Positions 46,009 through 60,802 of a DNA stretch of 64,000 bases are shown here, piece after piece. Every line of letters begins with the position of its first letter. Positions within the stretch are counted from its first letter, which is position 1. Location of the stretch: NCBI GenBank assembly GCA_001630475.1, contig KV419397.1:255758-319757 (forward strand). The letters run 5' to 3'. Origin of the DNA: Sistotremastrum niveocremeum HHB9708. Taxonomy: Eukaryota > Basidiomycota > Agaricomycetes > Sistotremastrales > Sistotremastraceae. The position numbers and the translations under genes are program-made. The notes below the pieces were generated by a model that was not told where the DNA came from, made no database searches, and worked only from the letters and a program-made list of their open reading frames with translations.

Positions 46009-46524
46009 GCTCTGGGGAGTTACGCCTTGTCATGAACCCTACGCGTATATCCAGCTCTACGTCTTGCCACTCCGCTTTGCGATGCTAATGTCTATCCTAC
46101 TAGTCGTCCCATGTACTCCAGAATATCTTTGTATACCTTCCTTGTATAGTCGTGCAAACATTTTTGAACAGAATAAATTTGCTCCCGTTCTTCTTTCTCA
46201 CGCTCCGATCGACTTACTCTTACTCCTCGAAGTTGGTGGTCCTATTTCGAGTTTCGACTGGCGCCAATACTCCGGTCTCATCATTGACTCATGATGCACA
46301 TTACCGTTCTACAAGATCATTAATCACGGTTCAACATTTTGAAAGCTTGCCCAATTGGCACCATCCTACGTCCCTTCGGAGCTGCAAGCCGAGAAATTTG
46401 AGCTGGGCTGTGTTAACACTGCATTTGCATTGAAGTCGGACACGTACGCTTGGTTTCTTCTCGCCAGTGCTCAATTGACCCTATAAATCACACAACTGGG
46501 CTATCTATCCACATTTCTGCTACC

Positions 46525-47420
46525 ATGCCGAACCTCAGAGTGGATAGATGGCTCATGTCTTTCGCAAACCGTTTTTTCTTCGGTGCAAATCTACCTTTGC
46601 GTTGGTTCAGATTGCCATTGCTTCTTGCTACGCTCGCTATATCTATAATAACAACTCTTGTGGGGCTCCAAACTATACGCAGGTTCGTTTGGCTCATCTC
46701 ATCCTTCTTGCATTGGTTTTATTGATATCGGTTTTACTAGGATAGCTAGCCTGGAAAGCAGCTGCATGAGTGGGCTGTGGAGCATAACGTAGGGGAGAAA
46801 TATACGTATGGGACGAAAGGTAAATATTCAGTTTCATGGTATCTTGAAAGAGCGTTAACGACTCAACGAACCCAGACATCCAATACGCAGCGATGCTCCT
46901 AAGCGTTGTGGCCCTTTCACTCGGCTTGTCGTCTCTCGTCTTCACCTCAATGCTAGCCATCGACTGGATAGCGGCGCTCCTTCGGTCAAGAGGAGTGAAA
47001 CAGGGAGAGGAAGTAGCACCCACAGAAATCGTCCCCATATCAACTCGCTCGCTTGGTCTTCAATCAAAAATAATGTTTATTCTCTCCGCAGCTCTGATCT
47101 CCATCGTGATTTCAACAAGCTTTATCATTGTCACGGGCAAAGCTAAAGAGATCGTCACACCGGGATATAGTACAGTGATTGATGACGATTATGAATTCAA
47201 TTTCGACCGCGTTTATTTGCACCATCCATTTAGTGAGTGCCGGGTCATCTTTATTTTACTTCGCGTCTAACTAAAATGGTCATTAGTGCGATGCGTCGGG
47301 ATTGCTCCTTGGCTTAGCATCCTCGTCGTATTTCCTGCGACCTTTTTTACCCTAATTGCGGCTCGGTTCTCACCAACAGCTAATCGTATTGATCGGCATT
47401 CTCTAAAGGATAAGGATTAA
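46525..47420 (+). CDS. Multi-pass membrane protein B of a tandem pair
   Basis: Paralogue of the gene at 45149-46008, same strand, with matching intron positions: an early one after QTIRR, one before DIQYAAMLL and one after YLHHPF. Visible segments: FANRFFFGANLPLRWFRLPL, MLLSVVALSLGLSSLVFTSM, MFILSAALISIVISTSFIIV and APWLSILVVFPATFFTLIAA; it ends RHSLKDKD. Exon 2 (46804 upstream, HEWAVEHNVGEKYTYG) cannot be reached in phase from the donor at the homologous position; an in-phase option uses a weak GTTTGG donor. So the gene may be intact with a shifted donor, or have a frame defect. Confidence 0.65.
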
Positions 47421-48115
47421 CGTTCATACTATACCCATTCTCCTTCCCAGAGACTCCCGCTGCTTGGGCCGCGGTAAATCACAGTACGGTAGAAAATATA
47501 AGAACGTAATTTGAATGCTGTAATGAGTTTCGGGCATAAAATTCTTAAATCCGTATAACAACGCGACCGCGCAGCGGGAGCCTCTGGCACATGTTGGTCT
47601 CCGATTCCGATCCGAGACGATTACATCAGCTTTTCCCTGTCACGCCGCCTTGCATGGGCTCTCGGGAAAATGCTCCTACTGAGTCTTTTATCACGAATGA
47701 GACTCAAAACTGCTAGGAAAAAAACTACATCAATGCCAGATGGCCGGTCGCGTCGTTATACGGTCTTAACATCTTATCTCCGAAACTCATTATGCGATTT
47801 GAATTACGCTACTCTCTATTCTAGCGTACTGTGATTTATCGTGACCTGCGCAGCGGGAGTCTCTGGGAAGGAGAATGTACTATACCCCGGTATTCAGCAA
47901 ACATCTACTGTATAGTATTTTGTACTTCTGAGACTATATTCCACTATCTAATACCTGATAGTATTTTGAGATAATCATATACACATCAGAAAAATCCAGA
48001 TCTCGCTATGACTTCTTCATTGATTTGTCAATTTTGATGGTACAACATCATTTTAAAAGAAGTGTTTCGAATTCGCCGTCAGCTCGACCAAGCTCTTCAG
48101 CTTTGAAAATTTATA
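47421..48115. other. Intergenic region with short direct repeats
   Basis: About 700 bp, AT-rich in the right half, without coding support. GCGCAGCGGGAG(C/T)CTCTGG occurs at about 47569-47587 and again at about 47848-47866, 279 bp apart. Confidence 0.5.
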
Positions 48116-49304
48116 TCAAGGGAACAGGGTCACGCAGCCTTTACTACTTTGCTCGATGAAGACACCTCCATATATCAGTCCTTCGTTCAAGTGCTCTTCC
48201 TGATATCCTTGATGTAATACGTCAATTCCGAGAGGCCCAGTAGGCAACTTCAGCATGCCGACATGGAACTGTCCTCCTCCGGCGTTATTGTTGTAGGTAG
48301 GTCCCACCACGCGCACCAAAGGAAGGTATTCTTGGGAGTAATACAAAGTGAGAAGACTGGATGATCGGGCGTCAATAAATACAGTTTGAGGGTTGACCGA
48401 TGAAACTCACTTCGAATCCCAGCCAAGCGTCAACGCAAAGTTGTGCCATATGTCGGGAACGAATGGGGTCTGGAAAAATGTGGTTTCGGGGCTGTTGGAT
48501 TGTCGCCCGGCCAATCGAAGAGTCAAAGGGTTGTGAACTGTAGGATCGAAAGAAGCGTTGAAAGGCTTTCCAGTCAAGAAAGTGATCTCCGAAGTGGAGT
48601 AATCCGCAGTCTCATGCCAGACAGGCTATATCAATTGAGATGCGATGCGTAAGATTTTCCATATTCGTGGACATAAGGAAGGAAGGGAGGTACGAACGTG
48701 ATATTCATGTGTGAAATTCAAAGGGCGGGAAGGATCATTTCGGATCGACCAATGGAAAGTCGTGGTCCCTTGGACGGTAATGTCGGTTCCGTTGTTGTTG
48801 GCCGGGACTAATTCAGATCGACGGAAGCCTACTTGAGTCGCTCCTCCGCCCGGGGTGAAAAGAGATTTATCGCTAAATGCCGAATCAACAAAAGAATGTT
48901 ATTTCACAGCGCTATCCAGCTCTCGGAAAGCGCCCGGAAATGAAGTCTTACTTTATGGTCACTTCTAAGGGCTTCGCGTTCTTGGGAATATCAAACTGGG
49001 GATGCTGGTGAATAAGATTTCCCAAGTTGGGCATGTTACTTTTACCAATGACGGGGCAACCGCAGGGAATTTGATAATCTGAGCCCATGTTTGATCTGCA
49101 CGGTACGTATTGTACGTGAGCAAGCGTGTTATGGATGTAACGACTTCTCTTACTATCGCCGTGAACAAACTGGTGATCGTAAACACTGGAGTTCTTATCG
49201 AAATCGGCCGGTGTAATATATTGGGGTATACGCCCTTCAAACAATATCGGGCAAGAAGCCAAAGCCACAGAAACGTGAAAGAGGAGCAGAATAGGAGTGA
49301 ACAT
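48116..49304 (-). CDS. Secreted glycoside hydrolase family 131 (beta-1,3/1,6-glucanase type)
   Basis: Six exons: 49154-49304, 49046-49095, 48952-48995, 48698-48872, 48411-48625 and 48116-48356; introns 50-79 bp, all in phase. The start MFTPILLLFHVSVALA is a signal peptide. GH131 marks follow: CPILFEGRIPQYITPADFD, HGDNQTWAQIIKFPAVAPSL, FDIPKNAKPLEVTINDKSLF, QVGFRRSEL, then YYSQEYLPLVRVVGPTYNNN and GQFHVGMLKLPTGP; the C-terminus EGLIYGGVFIEQSSKGCVTL is the family end. GH131 enzymes cut beta-1,3-, beta-1,6- and sometimes beta-1,4-glucans of cell walls. A TATATAAAG on the minus strand (about 49341-49349) lies about 37 bp before the start. Confidence 0.9.
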
Positions 49305-49562
49305 CGATAGACCGTGATGCGTTCTATCGCAATATTGTAAACTTTATATACGCCCATCGTAGCCAACGTTCACCTCCCCGTTGGACATCCGTCGGGGAAA
49401 TTTCGAGGAAATATGATGTTGACGAGCCATCACGAGGAGGAGACACAAATACATCCACCAAGAGAAGACTGATGACATGCTCGAAGCATGCGCAACGGGA
49501 CGACCAGGAGCTTGACCGGGCAAGGAAGACCATGCTTCGCCATCGCTCGTGATCTTTGTCGA

Positions 49563-51240
49563 TCATCGACGCGCATCGGCCTTGGGGTCAATAACTCCGA
49601 GCTTCTCCGCGACCTTCTCTACACCGCGTTCAGCTTTGGGCAGCCCAAAGCCCAGGCTGACCCCTCCGCCAGCGGCCTGCCTCTCTTCGGGCTTCCGCGC
49701 CCCGTGTAAATAATCGTGGCATAATTTGCAAAGACCCGTCATCGTGGTGAAAGGAGGATTGTACCCGAGTCCGCCCGCGGAAGGAGACAGTTTGGCTCGA
49801 GAGTCATCGAATAGTAAATGAACTGACGTCAAGGGAAATAGGGAAGGCTGCAGATTGACGAGATCGCCGCCAAGCGGTGGAAATATTTTCGCAAATATTC
49901 GCATCCATGCCGGCGAGTTCCTTGTGATTGGCGCGACACCGAGCAGCCTAGCTCGGGCTAGATACCAAAGCTCGAAGGCATGGGCTAAGACTAGCATCAC
50001 GATGGGCGGCACCGCCGGAAAGACGGTCTCTCCGTTAGATAGGAGATTCAAGGCCTTGTAGAGATCGCCGAATGTGATGGGCGGGTTTGGATCTGTGATC
50101 ATGTATGCCTGTCCCCCAATGTCTGGATGCCGCGAGGGTGGTGACTCAAGTTCAATCAGTCGTTGCTCGTAGCATAAATGCGACAAAGAGACATTTTCCA
50201 CGTAGACGAATGACTGGATCATCCCAGTCACCCACGTCGGATTGACCTTTCGAATCAAATATGCACCAGCAAGGATGTCGCCGCCTATTTTGCAACGTTA
50301 GAATCAGGATGCAATGGTAACAAACGAAGCTTTCCTGGGCCGTAGACTCCATTTCCGGGGCGTATGCATCCGGTTCTCAGCAGCGAGCCTTGGTCGGTGA
50401 CACTTTTATCGGCATCGCGGACGGATCGCTCAGCCTTTGTCTTTGTATAGGCATAGTTGGACCAAAAGTTGGAATGTTCCTTTGGAGAACGGGAATCGTC
50501 GTCGTTCAAGACTTGGACAAAGTGCTTCGGTATGCTTTGCCATGGCCAGATCCAATATTTAGTTCGCTGTATAGCAACCGACCCCGAAGACGTATAGACC
50601 AATATAGAAGCCCCTGCTTTTCGAGACGCTGCCAATATATTGCGTGTTCCGTCAATATTGACACGGGCCGAATGAGGTACCAAAAACAGTGCGCGTTCAT
50701 AAAAGCGAATATTCGCCGCGGTATGGAATACGGTCAGCGGTGACGACTTCTCACGGCCAACATCAGCTGGCCATGGTGCTAAAAATGCAGCCTCCACTTC
50801 GTCAGGGTTGGTGATATTGGCCTTGAAGAATGCGACTTTTGACGCGTCTCCAGTCGTGAGGTCGGACCGTGTTGGCTCTCGCATGTCAATGATGCGTATG
50901 TGAGATGGCTTTTCTCCTCTAGCAAGAAGATGGACGACAATCCAGCCCCCTATAGCATATGAGGAGAGAATAGATATATAGAACAAGATGATATACCTAA
51001 GAAACCACTGCCACCAACAACGATGTATCGGCGTCCAGTCTTTGGTGGAAGGGAGTCCTGCACAGGAACGGGGGAGGCCACATACGCTTCATACGCTTCC
51101 TGGATTTCCTTCGAAGTCCAACGATTGGGGGAGAGTGATAAAGCTTCTGGAGTCATACGAGACATCACGCCATTGATCTTTGACAGGTAAAGACCCAACG
51201 CGAATAACCCAAGTATTGCCCCGAGCACGGCATAGAGCAT
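49563..51240 (-). CDS. 3-beta-hydroxysteroid dehydrogenase/isomerase-type reductase (extended SDR)
   Basis: Three exons, 50997-51240, 50326-50949 and 49563-50284; introns 47 and 41 bp. The start MLYAVLGAILGLFALGLYLS is an N-terminal membrane anchor. The NAD(P)-binding motif GGSGFLG is split by intron 1; the catalytic YxxxK is seen in NYAYTKTKAE; IRPGNGVYGPG follows. A second hydrophobic stretch (FPAVPPIVMLVLAHAFELWY) suggests endoplasmic reticulum association. Closest functional relatives include sterol-4-alpha-carboxylate 3-dehydrogenase (Erg26), but the substrate is not shown by the sequence, and basidiomycetes have several such paralogues. About 530 residues. Confidence 0.8.
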
Positions 51241-51469
51241 GATGTCTAACTTGGCGATTAAATTTGTGGCTAAACAGTGTAAAGTCCGTTGTATATGATG
51301 GTGATACGATGATACGACGATGATAATAAGAAAGAGCAAGGGTTTTACGCGTCAGATGCGTAGTCTAAGTGTGGTCCAGGTCGCGGTGAGACGAAAGCAT
51401 GTTGTGCGATGCTTGTTCATCCGGCGACGCGCTCACTGGCGAGATCGGTGGCTGGTTCTGACTCTCTAT

Positions 51470-54400
51470 ATGCTCGCGACTTTGGGGAGCAAGAAAACCT
51501 GTCTACCTCCTCGTTGTATATGGAGATCATTTTTCTCTGCTAGCTGTCGGCGGACCGATGCGAATAAAGCGTACTCAAAGACTCTGCTATTACCGAAGAC
51601 TACTTTTCCATTGAGGACTGAGGGGGATAACCGAGAAGCTCCTTATCGTCAAAAGGCCTCAGACGATCTCTATAGGTGGCAGGTGATTCCTTATATTTTC
51701 CTGAGGATATATGATGAGTGGGCTCAACCAAGGATTCATTGTACAGTCGAAAAACCTCAAGAAACAACCGTTTATATTTCACGACGGGCCGCCCTATGCC
51801 AATGGTAGCATCCACATTGGTAACAATCGAGGTTCACTTTTGTTTCTATGTCTCTCATGACTCAAACCCCAGGCCACGCACTGAACAAAATTCTGAAGGA
51901 TATCATCAATCGATATAATGTCCTTCAAGGTCGCCCAGTACAGTCAATATTTTGTGCCTTTACCACTTCACGCGCTTCAAGTTGTCTCTCAGCTACATGC
52001 CGGGATGGGATTGCCATGGACTTCCGATAGAGATGAAAGCCCTTCAGGAACTCAAGGTATGCCGCGCACCCTAACTCTGACTCTCAAAGTACTAAACATT
52101 TTAGGCGACGCACAAAACCGTATCTCCAGTTGAGATACGCTCGGCGGCTCGGAAAGTTGCCAACCGAGAAATCGAGAGGCAGCGCAATGAATTCCGACAG
52201 CTTGGCATTATGGCGGACTGGTCAGATGAGGGCACTTATCGCACATTAGGTATGGCACTATATCCCTAACGTTTGCTAGGATCTTCTTCATTGATTGCCA
52301 GACCATCAGTACGAAATCAGACAGCTCGGAGTCTTCAAGAAAATGGTTGAGAAAGGTATGGAGTTTGGCTGAAGGAGTGGCTCATTAATCATTCGTTTTT
52401 CTCAAGGTCTCATATACCGACGCTATCGGCCTGTCCACTGGTCTCCATCTTCTGAATCAGCTCTCGCGGAAGCTGAGTTATCATACAAGGAGGATCATAA
52501 GTCTCGTTCAGTTTACGTCGCTTTTCAAGTACCACTCGAAGCTCTCGGACCATCGCTGAGCAGACATATGCTCAACTCGTCGAAAAGAAGTCTAGAACTT
52601 CTTGTATGGACAACTACTCCTTGGACGCTTCCTGCCAACATGGTACGTCGCCGAATATCTTCCCGCGACGGCTCTGACAGTCACCCAGAGCATCTTGGTG
52701 AATTCTGAGTTGACTTATTCTCTGGTGGCATCTGGAGAACGGTGTTTTATTATTGCCAAAGATCGTCTAGAAGCGCTAAAGGGCATTCTTGTTCCCTCCG
52801 AAATCTTATGTGAAATACAAGGTTCGTGTTGCGAGTCTTCGACGGAGAATTACTGACGTATTCTAGGTTTGGACCTTGTCGGGCAAAGTTATACTCCTCT
52901 ATTCGGCCACTTGTCGAAAGAGTCAAGACACGCCTTCAAGATTTCGGCTGCGTCTTTTGTGACGTCACTGTCTGGCACAGGTTTAGTGCACTCTGCTCCA
53001 GCCCACGGGTTCGACGACTATCTTGCTTTTGTGCAAACTGGACGACACTTGCACGAACAAATAATCTCACCCGTACAGGGAAATGGGATGTACCTTCCGG
53101 AAATTGCTGACTTGGTCCCGGGGGAGGACGGCCAGCGGCTAATCGGGAAGTTCGTTCTGGGCGAAGGAAATGACCTCATCATCTCCGTACTCGGGAAAGA
53201 AGGACGGCTTTTGGCCGAGGAAATCATCACCCACAAATATCCGTACGACTGGAAGACGAAAGAACCGATAATTGTGAGGTGAGGCAGTTGCCGATGATAC
53301 TGAATTGTAATGAAGACATCACTAGAGCTACGCAGCAATGGTTTGCTAACATCGACTCCATTAAGGATGATGCTCATGATGCCCTCGCATCGGTCTCATT
53401 CTACCCTGCCAATGGTTAGTCCCCAGAGTGATACCACTGTCTCAGTTTCCGATGATCTGTATAGGGCACACCAGGCTAGAATCGTACGTACAGGAACGGT
53501 CTGAATGGTGTATTTCTCGCCAACGCTCCTGGGGCTTGCCTATTCCCATTCTTTACGAAACCGGGAGCAACGACCCAGTCATGTCATCCGAATCTCTCAA
53601 CCATATCATCTCGATTCTATCAGAGAAAGGAGTCTCTTACTGGTGGGATGGTGAAGTCGAGAACTTTCTCCACGCTTCTCTTCGAGACAATGGCAAAACT
53701 TATCGAAAGGGTACCGACACTCTTGACGTGTGGTTTGATAGCGGCACATCCTGGACGTTACTCAAAGACCCTGCCGTGAACCCTCAGGGCAAACGAGACA
53801 CGGATGCATTGTCAAATGTCGTTTTGGAAGGATCAGATCAGCATCGCGGATGGTTCCAGTCTTTGTTGTTAACAGCGGTCGGAGCATCTCCTCCGGGTCG
53901 ATATCAGCGCCCTTACGACGCTGTCATCACACATGGCTTTGTGTTAGACGAGGAAGGGAAGAAGATGAGCAAATCTGTCGGAAATGTCATCAGCCCTTTG
54001 GAAGTGATACATGGCGGCCCTGTGAGCTTCTTTGATATCCACTATCATATTCTCTAATACGGGACTAGGACAAGAAAAAGGAACCTGCTTATGGGGCAGA
54101 TGTGCTCAGACTATGGGCAGCCTCTGTCGAATATTGGCACGATGTGAATGTTGGACATACAGCCCTGGCTCACGTTGCAGAGTCCCTTCGCAAGATACGC
54201 AACTCTTGTCGGTTCATTCTTGGCAACCTGGCTAGCGCTGCGCAAGTACAAGACGTGCCTGCCGATGATGTACAACTAAGCCTGGTACTATTTCAGCTGG
54301 CTACACGTATACTTTCTTAATTGTTTATAGGCAGACCGTTACGTCATGCATCAGCTCTATCTCCTAGAGAAGACTGCACTCGAAAGCTATGCACTCTACA

Positions 54401-55363
54401 ACTTCCCCCGAGGTATGCAATATAGTTGATATTCTTCGATACAGTGATTAATCATGATGTTACCGCAGTCGTCAATTCTTTGAGTCATTTTGCTAACATT
54501 ACGCTGTCATCGTTCTATTTCGACATAATGAAAGACAGCCTATATGCCGACGCGATAAACAGTGCTCAAAGACGAGCTACCGTCTTTGTCCTACGACAGG
54601 TGCGTGCCTCGATCTCAGGAGATAGTGTATCTATTGAACCATATCCAGGTGCTCTCCACTATGACCCATGTTCTCGCGCCGATACTTCCACATCTCGCTG
54701 AGGAGATCCATGAGTCCAGAAATGTGCATTCACCAAGCGACTTGTCTTTCTTCAGTCAAGAATGGAAACCAATGGTAAGATTGATCTTCTACATATCTGG
54801 TCATCTCCCTTCATAAGACATAGGACTATCGATGGAACGACGATATCGCCCAGCGTGACATGCAAGGCTTGCTGGAGATTCGCGGAGAAGTACTGGCTTT
54901 ATTGGAGACCGCTAGAAGAGACAAGTAATGCTGCCTACGTTGTGCCATTTTGATTCTTGGTCCTGACTTCGTCCTCAGACGAATCAAAAGTTCTTTAGAA
55001 GCCGAAGTTCATATCATTATTCCGGATACCATGCAAGATGACCTATCTATTACTCTGAGACGCAATGGTCCGTTCTCCTTCTTTTTTATGTTTATCCTCT
55101 GTTCTGATTTCTTGTCAATCGCAGAATCTCTTCTTAAGACTTTATTCATCGTATCTGATGCTGTTATCCACACTGGTGGATTAGTTGACCAGCATTCGGC
55201 CTGGAGCTATTCGCAGGCCACACAGATGAAAGATTCTTCTGGCGCGGCTCTTGAATGTCACATTAGGCCGGCAAAGGGTTTAAAGTGCCCCAGATGCTGG
55301 ACGTACACCCGAGCGTCAGACGAGGACTTGTGTCAGCGGTGCGATAGCGTAATAAATAGTTAG
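51470..55363 (+). CDS. Mitochondrial isoleucyl-tRNA synthetase
   Basis: The ATG at 51470 gives a targeting sequence ([20 protein letters not shown]). A 64-bp intron then joins RTT-like sequence ending DLYRWQ to [20 protein letters not shown], and the HIGH motif appears as [16 protein letters not shown]. Further marks: [32 protein letters not shown], and [17 protein letters not shown] (KMSKS). The C-terminus is the zinc-binding end typical of bacterial-type IleRS ([20 protein letters not shown], then RC). About 12-14 exons with introns of about 50-65 bp. Divergent from the SDR gene by 229 bp. About 1000 residues, normal length. Confidence 0.9.
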
Positions 55364-55506
55364 CCCCAAATTATGATGACCACCACTCTCATTCCCTCCA
55401 TTGCTGTTATTAGTAATTCATCGTGCTTATTATTGCTCGGATAGATCTTGGTTTCATTAGTGGGCTTGCTATCCACGGTACAAACACCCTAAAAACATGT
55501 GGGAAA

Positions 55507-55533
55507 GTTGCCCGAGTTGCCCGAGTTGCCCGA
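55507..55533. repeat. Three perfect copies of a 9-bp unit
   Basis: GTTGCCCGA occurs three times in a row immediately downstream of the prolyl-tRNA synthetase stop codon, between two convergent synthetase genes. A simple-sequence expansion is the plainest reading. Confidence 0.85.
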
Positions 55534-55538
55534 AGCTA

Positions 55539-58061
<2,523 letters not shown>

Positions 58062-58634
58062 GATGGGAGTGTAGTGAAAGGAAGATTTCTGAATGGAGGC
58101 AGAGGGCGAATTGACACGAGGTTGCTTTATAGGTAGCCTTATCAGATGTGACTCGATGAGTGCTCGCCTAGAGTCAGGAAGAAATACAAATTGCTGTACT
58201 CGTCTGCAAGCTCTGAGCATACAACACGTATGACTCCCTCTCTCGAATGTTGGGTCTCGAAGAGCTTGAGTGACTCAGTCGGTTCTAATCTGGTAAAGCA
58301 GAAAATATTTCCAGCGGAGTTTCCCACCCAGGTTTTGTCTATCGTCTGATCCCAAGCTATGTACATATCCAGTACGTGAAAATATAGCGCATATCAACAA
58401 TTGAGGATGAAAGACAATAAAAACTGTCTATAAAACACAGAAATATCGGAGATGAGGGTATGGCGGGCGGACAGGATGGGAACAGTAAGAGAAATAGGGT
58501 GGTCTAATAAATACCGTGACGGATGCTGATACAAATTTGCGGGATTGTTTCGTTTGCAGAATAGGACGTGAAGAGCAATAAAGACGAGAGAAGAAGAAAA
58601 CATGCAATGATCATCAGAGGGGGATGGTGGGGGA
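58062..58634. promoter_or_regulatory. Intergenic region between cyclin and prolyl-tRNA synthetase
   Basis: About 570 bp holding the promoter of the synthetase and the 3' flank of the cyclin. An open frame at 58142-58366 on the minus strand (AWDQTIDKTWVGNSAGNIFC) has no support and is probably chance or an upstream exon. Confidence 0.4.
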
Positions 58635-60476
58635 TCACAAGGGATCGTCCTGAAGAGCGTCCTCCATGGCAGACCTTTCGTTGGCCATTTCGAGTAACCT
58701 CGGCATCTCAGCCTCCAAGTTGACCCTGGTACCTTCTTCCCATCTCTCCAGAGCCCAGCTCTGACAATAGGTGCTAGTCTAAAGATGTTCCGTCAGCTAA
58801 AAGCCCATCCGTCAGAACGAAAACAAACCTTCATCCACTTTTTCGATGCATATTTCTTGAAGAATTGCTCGTGCTTCACGGGTTTCAAGATATAATTAAG
58901 CATGACGTTGGCGACGGGTAACAATTGTTCTTGCGAATACGAGGAATAGTGTTCGAGATTCGCGGTCTGACAACGACTATGAGTTGAAAATGTTCTCGGC
59001 GACGACTGCGACGTACCCATTCTGTCCGATGGAGAACTAATCTCGCTAACCAGATTGCCGCCGCCGCTTGCAAGCTCGGGACAACCGCAATCAGACGGTA
59101 TTCAACTGACGCTACCTCGAGGAAGTATTTGCCAATGGTCCTTGCTTGAATGCAATAATCGTCGGCCTTGCTTATGCGCCTAAGGAAGTTCATGGGATTC
59201 GGGTAGCTCAGATTCCATGAAAGCGTCTTCAAGATGTACTTTTCTGCATTCAGAATATCCGCCTCGGAGTAGCTTGAATCTGAGAGGTAGACGAAGTTTT
59301 TCGTCGAAGGTGCGATAATCTCTTCGGTCTTGGCGGCAATGAAGAGGCAAGCGCAGCCCACTAACTGGTATTTGGATAGCGATACGATTCGGGCCGACAA
59401 GAAGCGGTCCATGATGTTAATGCAAAGGAAGAGAGTCTCCTGAAGAAGCCGAAAACGAGAATGGACTTGGATGAGCCAATCGACGAGAATGCCACGCATC
59501 GGCCACTCGAGTTCACGTTGGTGATCCATGTATTGTGGGTCAGGAAGCGTCGTCAACTGCGATGATAAATAAATAAAAGTAAGATTTTCAGGTGACGAGA
59601 CAAACCTCAAGCTCCTTCAGGTACTGGAAGATCTCCACGACATACTCAGACACCATCGCAGGGTCGTCATGATCGTCTTTATCGAGATCGTCCCACTGCT
59701 CGACGATATCCTGCTTGGCAGCAGCAGCAACAATGGTCTGGTCTGCTTCGGCGGGAGGTTGGAACTCTAAAGGCCCTTTGACTTCCAAGATGTCGACATC
59801 CGCAACCTCTTCAGACGCTTCAGGAACATCAGGCAGGAGATGGGGCTCGGGCTCGTCGGACGTTCGCTGCTTCTTCATGGCACGTTCGATCTCGTCCTCA
59901 TCTTCGTCTTCCTCCTGCTCAACGATGGTTGGCGCAGACCGCGATGCAGAGATGGATGCAGTCGTTTTGGTGTTGGTGGCACGAACAGACGCCGTGGAGG
60001 ATGACCTCGATGATCCTGTGGATTTGGTGGTGCGCACTGATGGTCGTCCGAGCCGCTGCCCTCCATCAGAGGTCTCCTCGACCTTGGGAACGACGGCCTT
60101 TGTCTTTCTGATGATTGTACGCGTCACTGGCTTGAGTTCGTCGGAAGCCTTCGCTCCGGGATGAGACTTCGCGCCTTTGCCGTTGGTGACTTCCCCAAGT
60201 GCCTCTCGCTTTCTTTTCCCACCTACATCAGCAAGTCGATCGGAAGTGGCAGAAGCATTCGCGTTAATTTGCTTGACCATGCCAGAGACGGTGGAAGGTT
60301 TCGCGGATCCTATGGTGGCCTTGGCGCCCGCAGGATGATACGGTTTTGCATCGAGATTTTCGTCGCCCGCGTTCCCTCGCGTCAAACGCGTCACGCGCCG
60401 AGTCTGTTGCAAAAAAATCAGGGACACGTCAAGATAGTAAACTATCAACGCGACATACTGGAATGTTGGAAGCCAT
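58635..60476 (-). CDS. B-type mitotic cyclin
   Basis: Five exons: 60459-60476 (18 nt, MASNIP), 59606-60403, 59017-59556, 58829-58966 and 58635-58778; introns 49-55 bp. The long N-terminal part is basic and disordered and carries a destruction box, REALGEVTN, matching RxxLxxxxN for anaphase-promoting-complex degradation. The cyclin box reads MRGILVDWLIQVHSRFRLLQ, then LVGCACLFIAAKTEEIIAPS; the second fold reads QEQLLPVANVMLNYILKPVK. Partner should be the Cdk1 kinase in the nucleus. Length about 545 residues is normal for basidiomycete cyclin B. Confidence 0.92.
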
Positions 60477-60802
60477 GTCGGTTGTAACTTAAAGGTTAAA
60501 ATAACGGGTCAAATATAATGTATCGCGAGTGCGCGTATGAATCTTGACAGATGTTGAGGTGTGGAGGTCTCCTTAGAACGTGTTCGTGGTCGACGACGAT
60601 TTAGGTCGAAAGCTAATCGTCGACGGTGGCAGCCGCGTTGGTTGAGCAGAAACAGGAACTCGAACAGCAGAACCAAACACCCCACAACCAACCGTTTTAG
60701 GCATCGCGTTACGCGTAAGTCCACGTGACCTGTGCAAACGCGTGACTTGCGACGCGCCGTGGCGTGCCAATGAGCGCCTGCGCCGAATCTGCGTTGTTCC
60801 TG

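Noticed and set aside
52602-53110. Overlapping plus-strand frames within the isoleucyl-tRNA synthetase gene
   Set aside because: Off-frame readings across its introns; the family motifs define the correct frame.
59715-60164. 149-residue Ser-rich plus-strand frame
   Set aside because: Antisense shadow of the cyclin B N-terminal exon.
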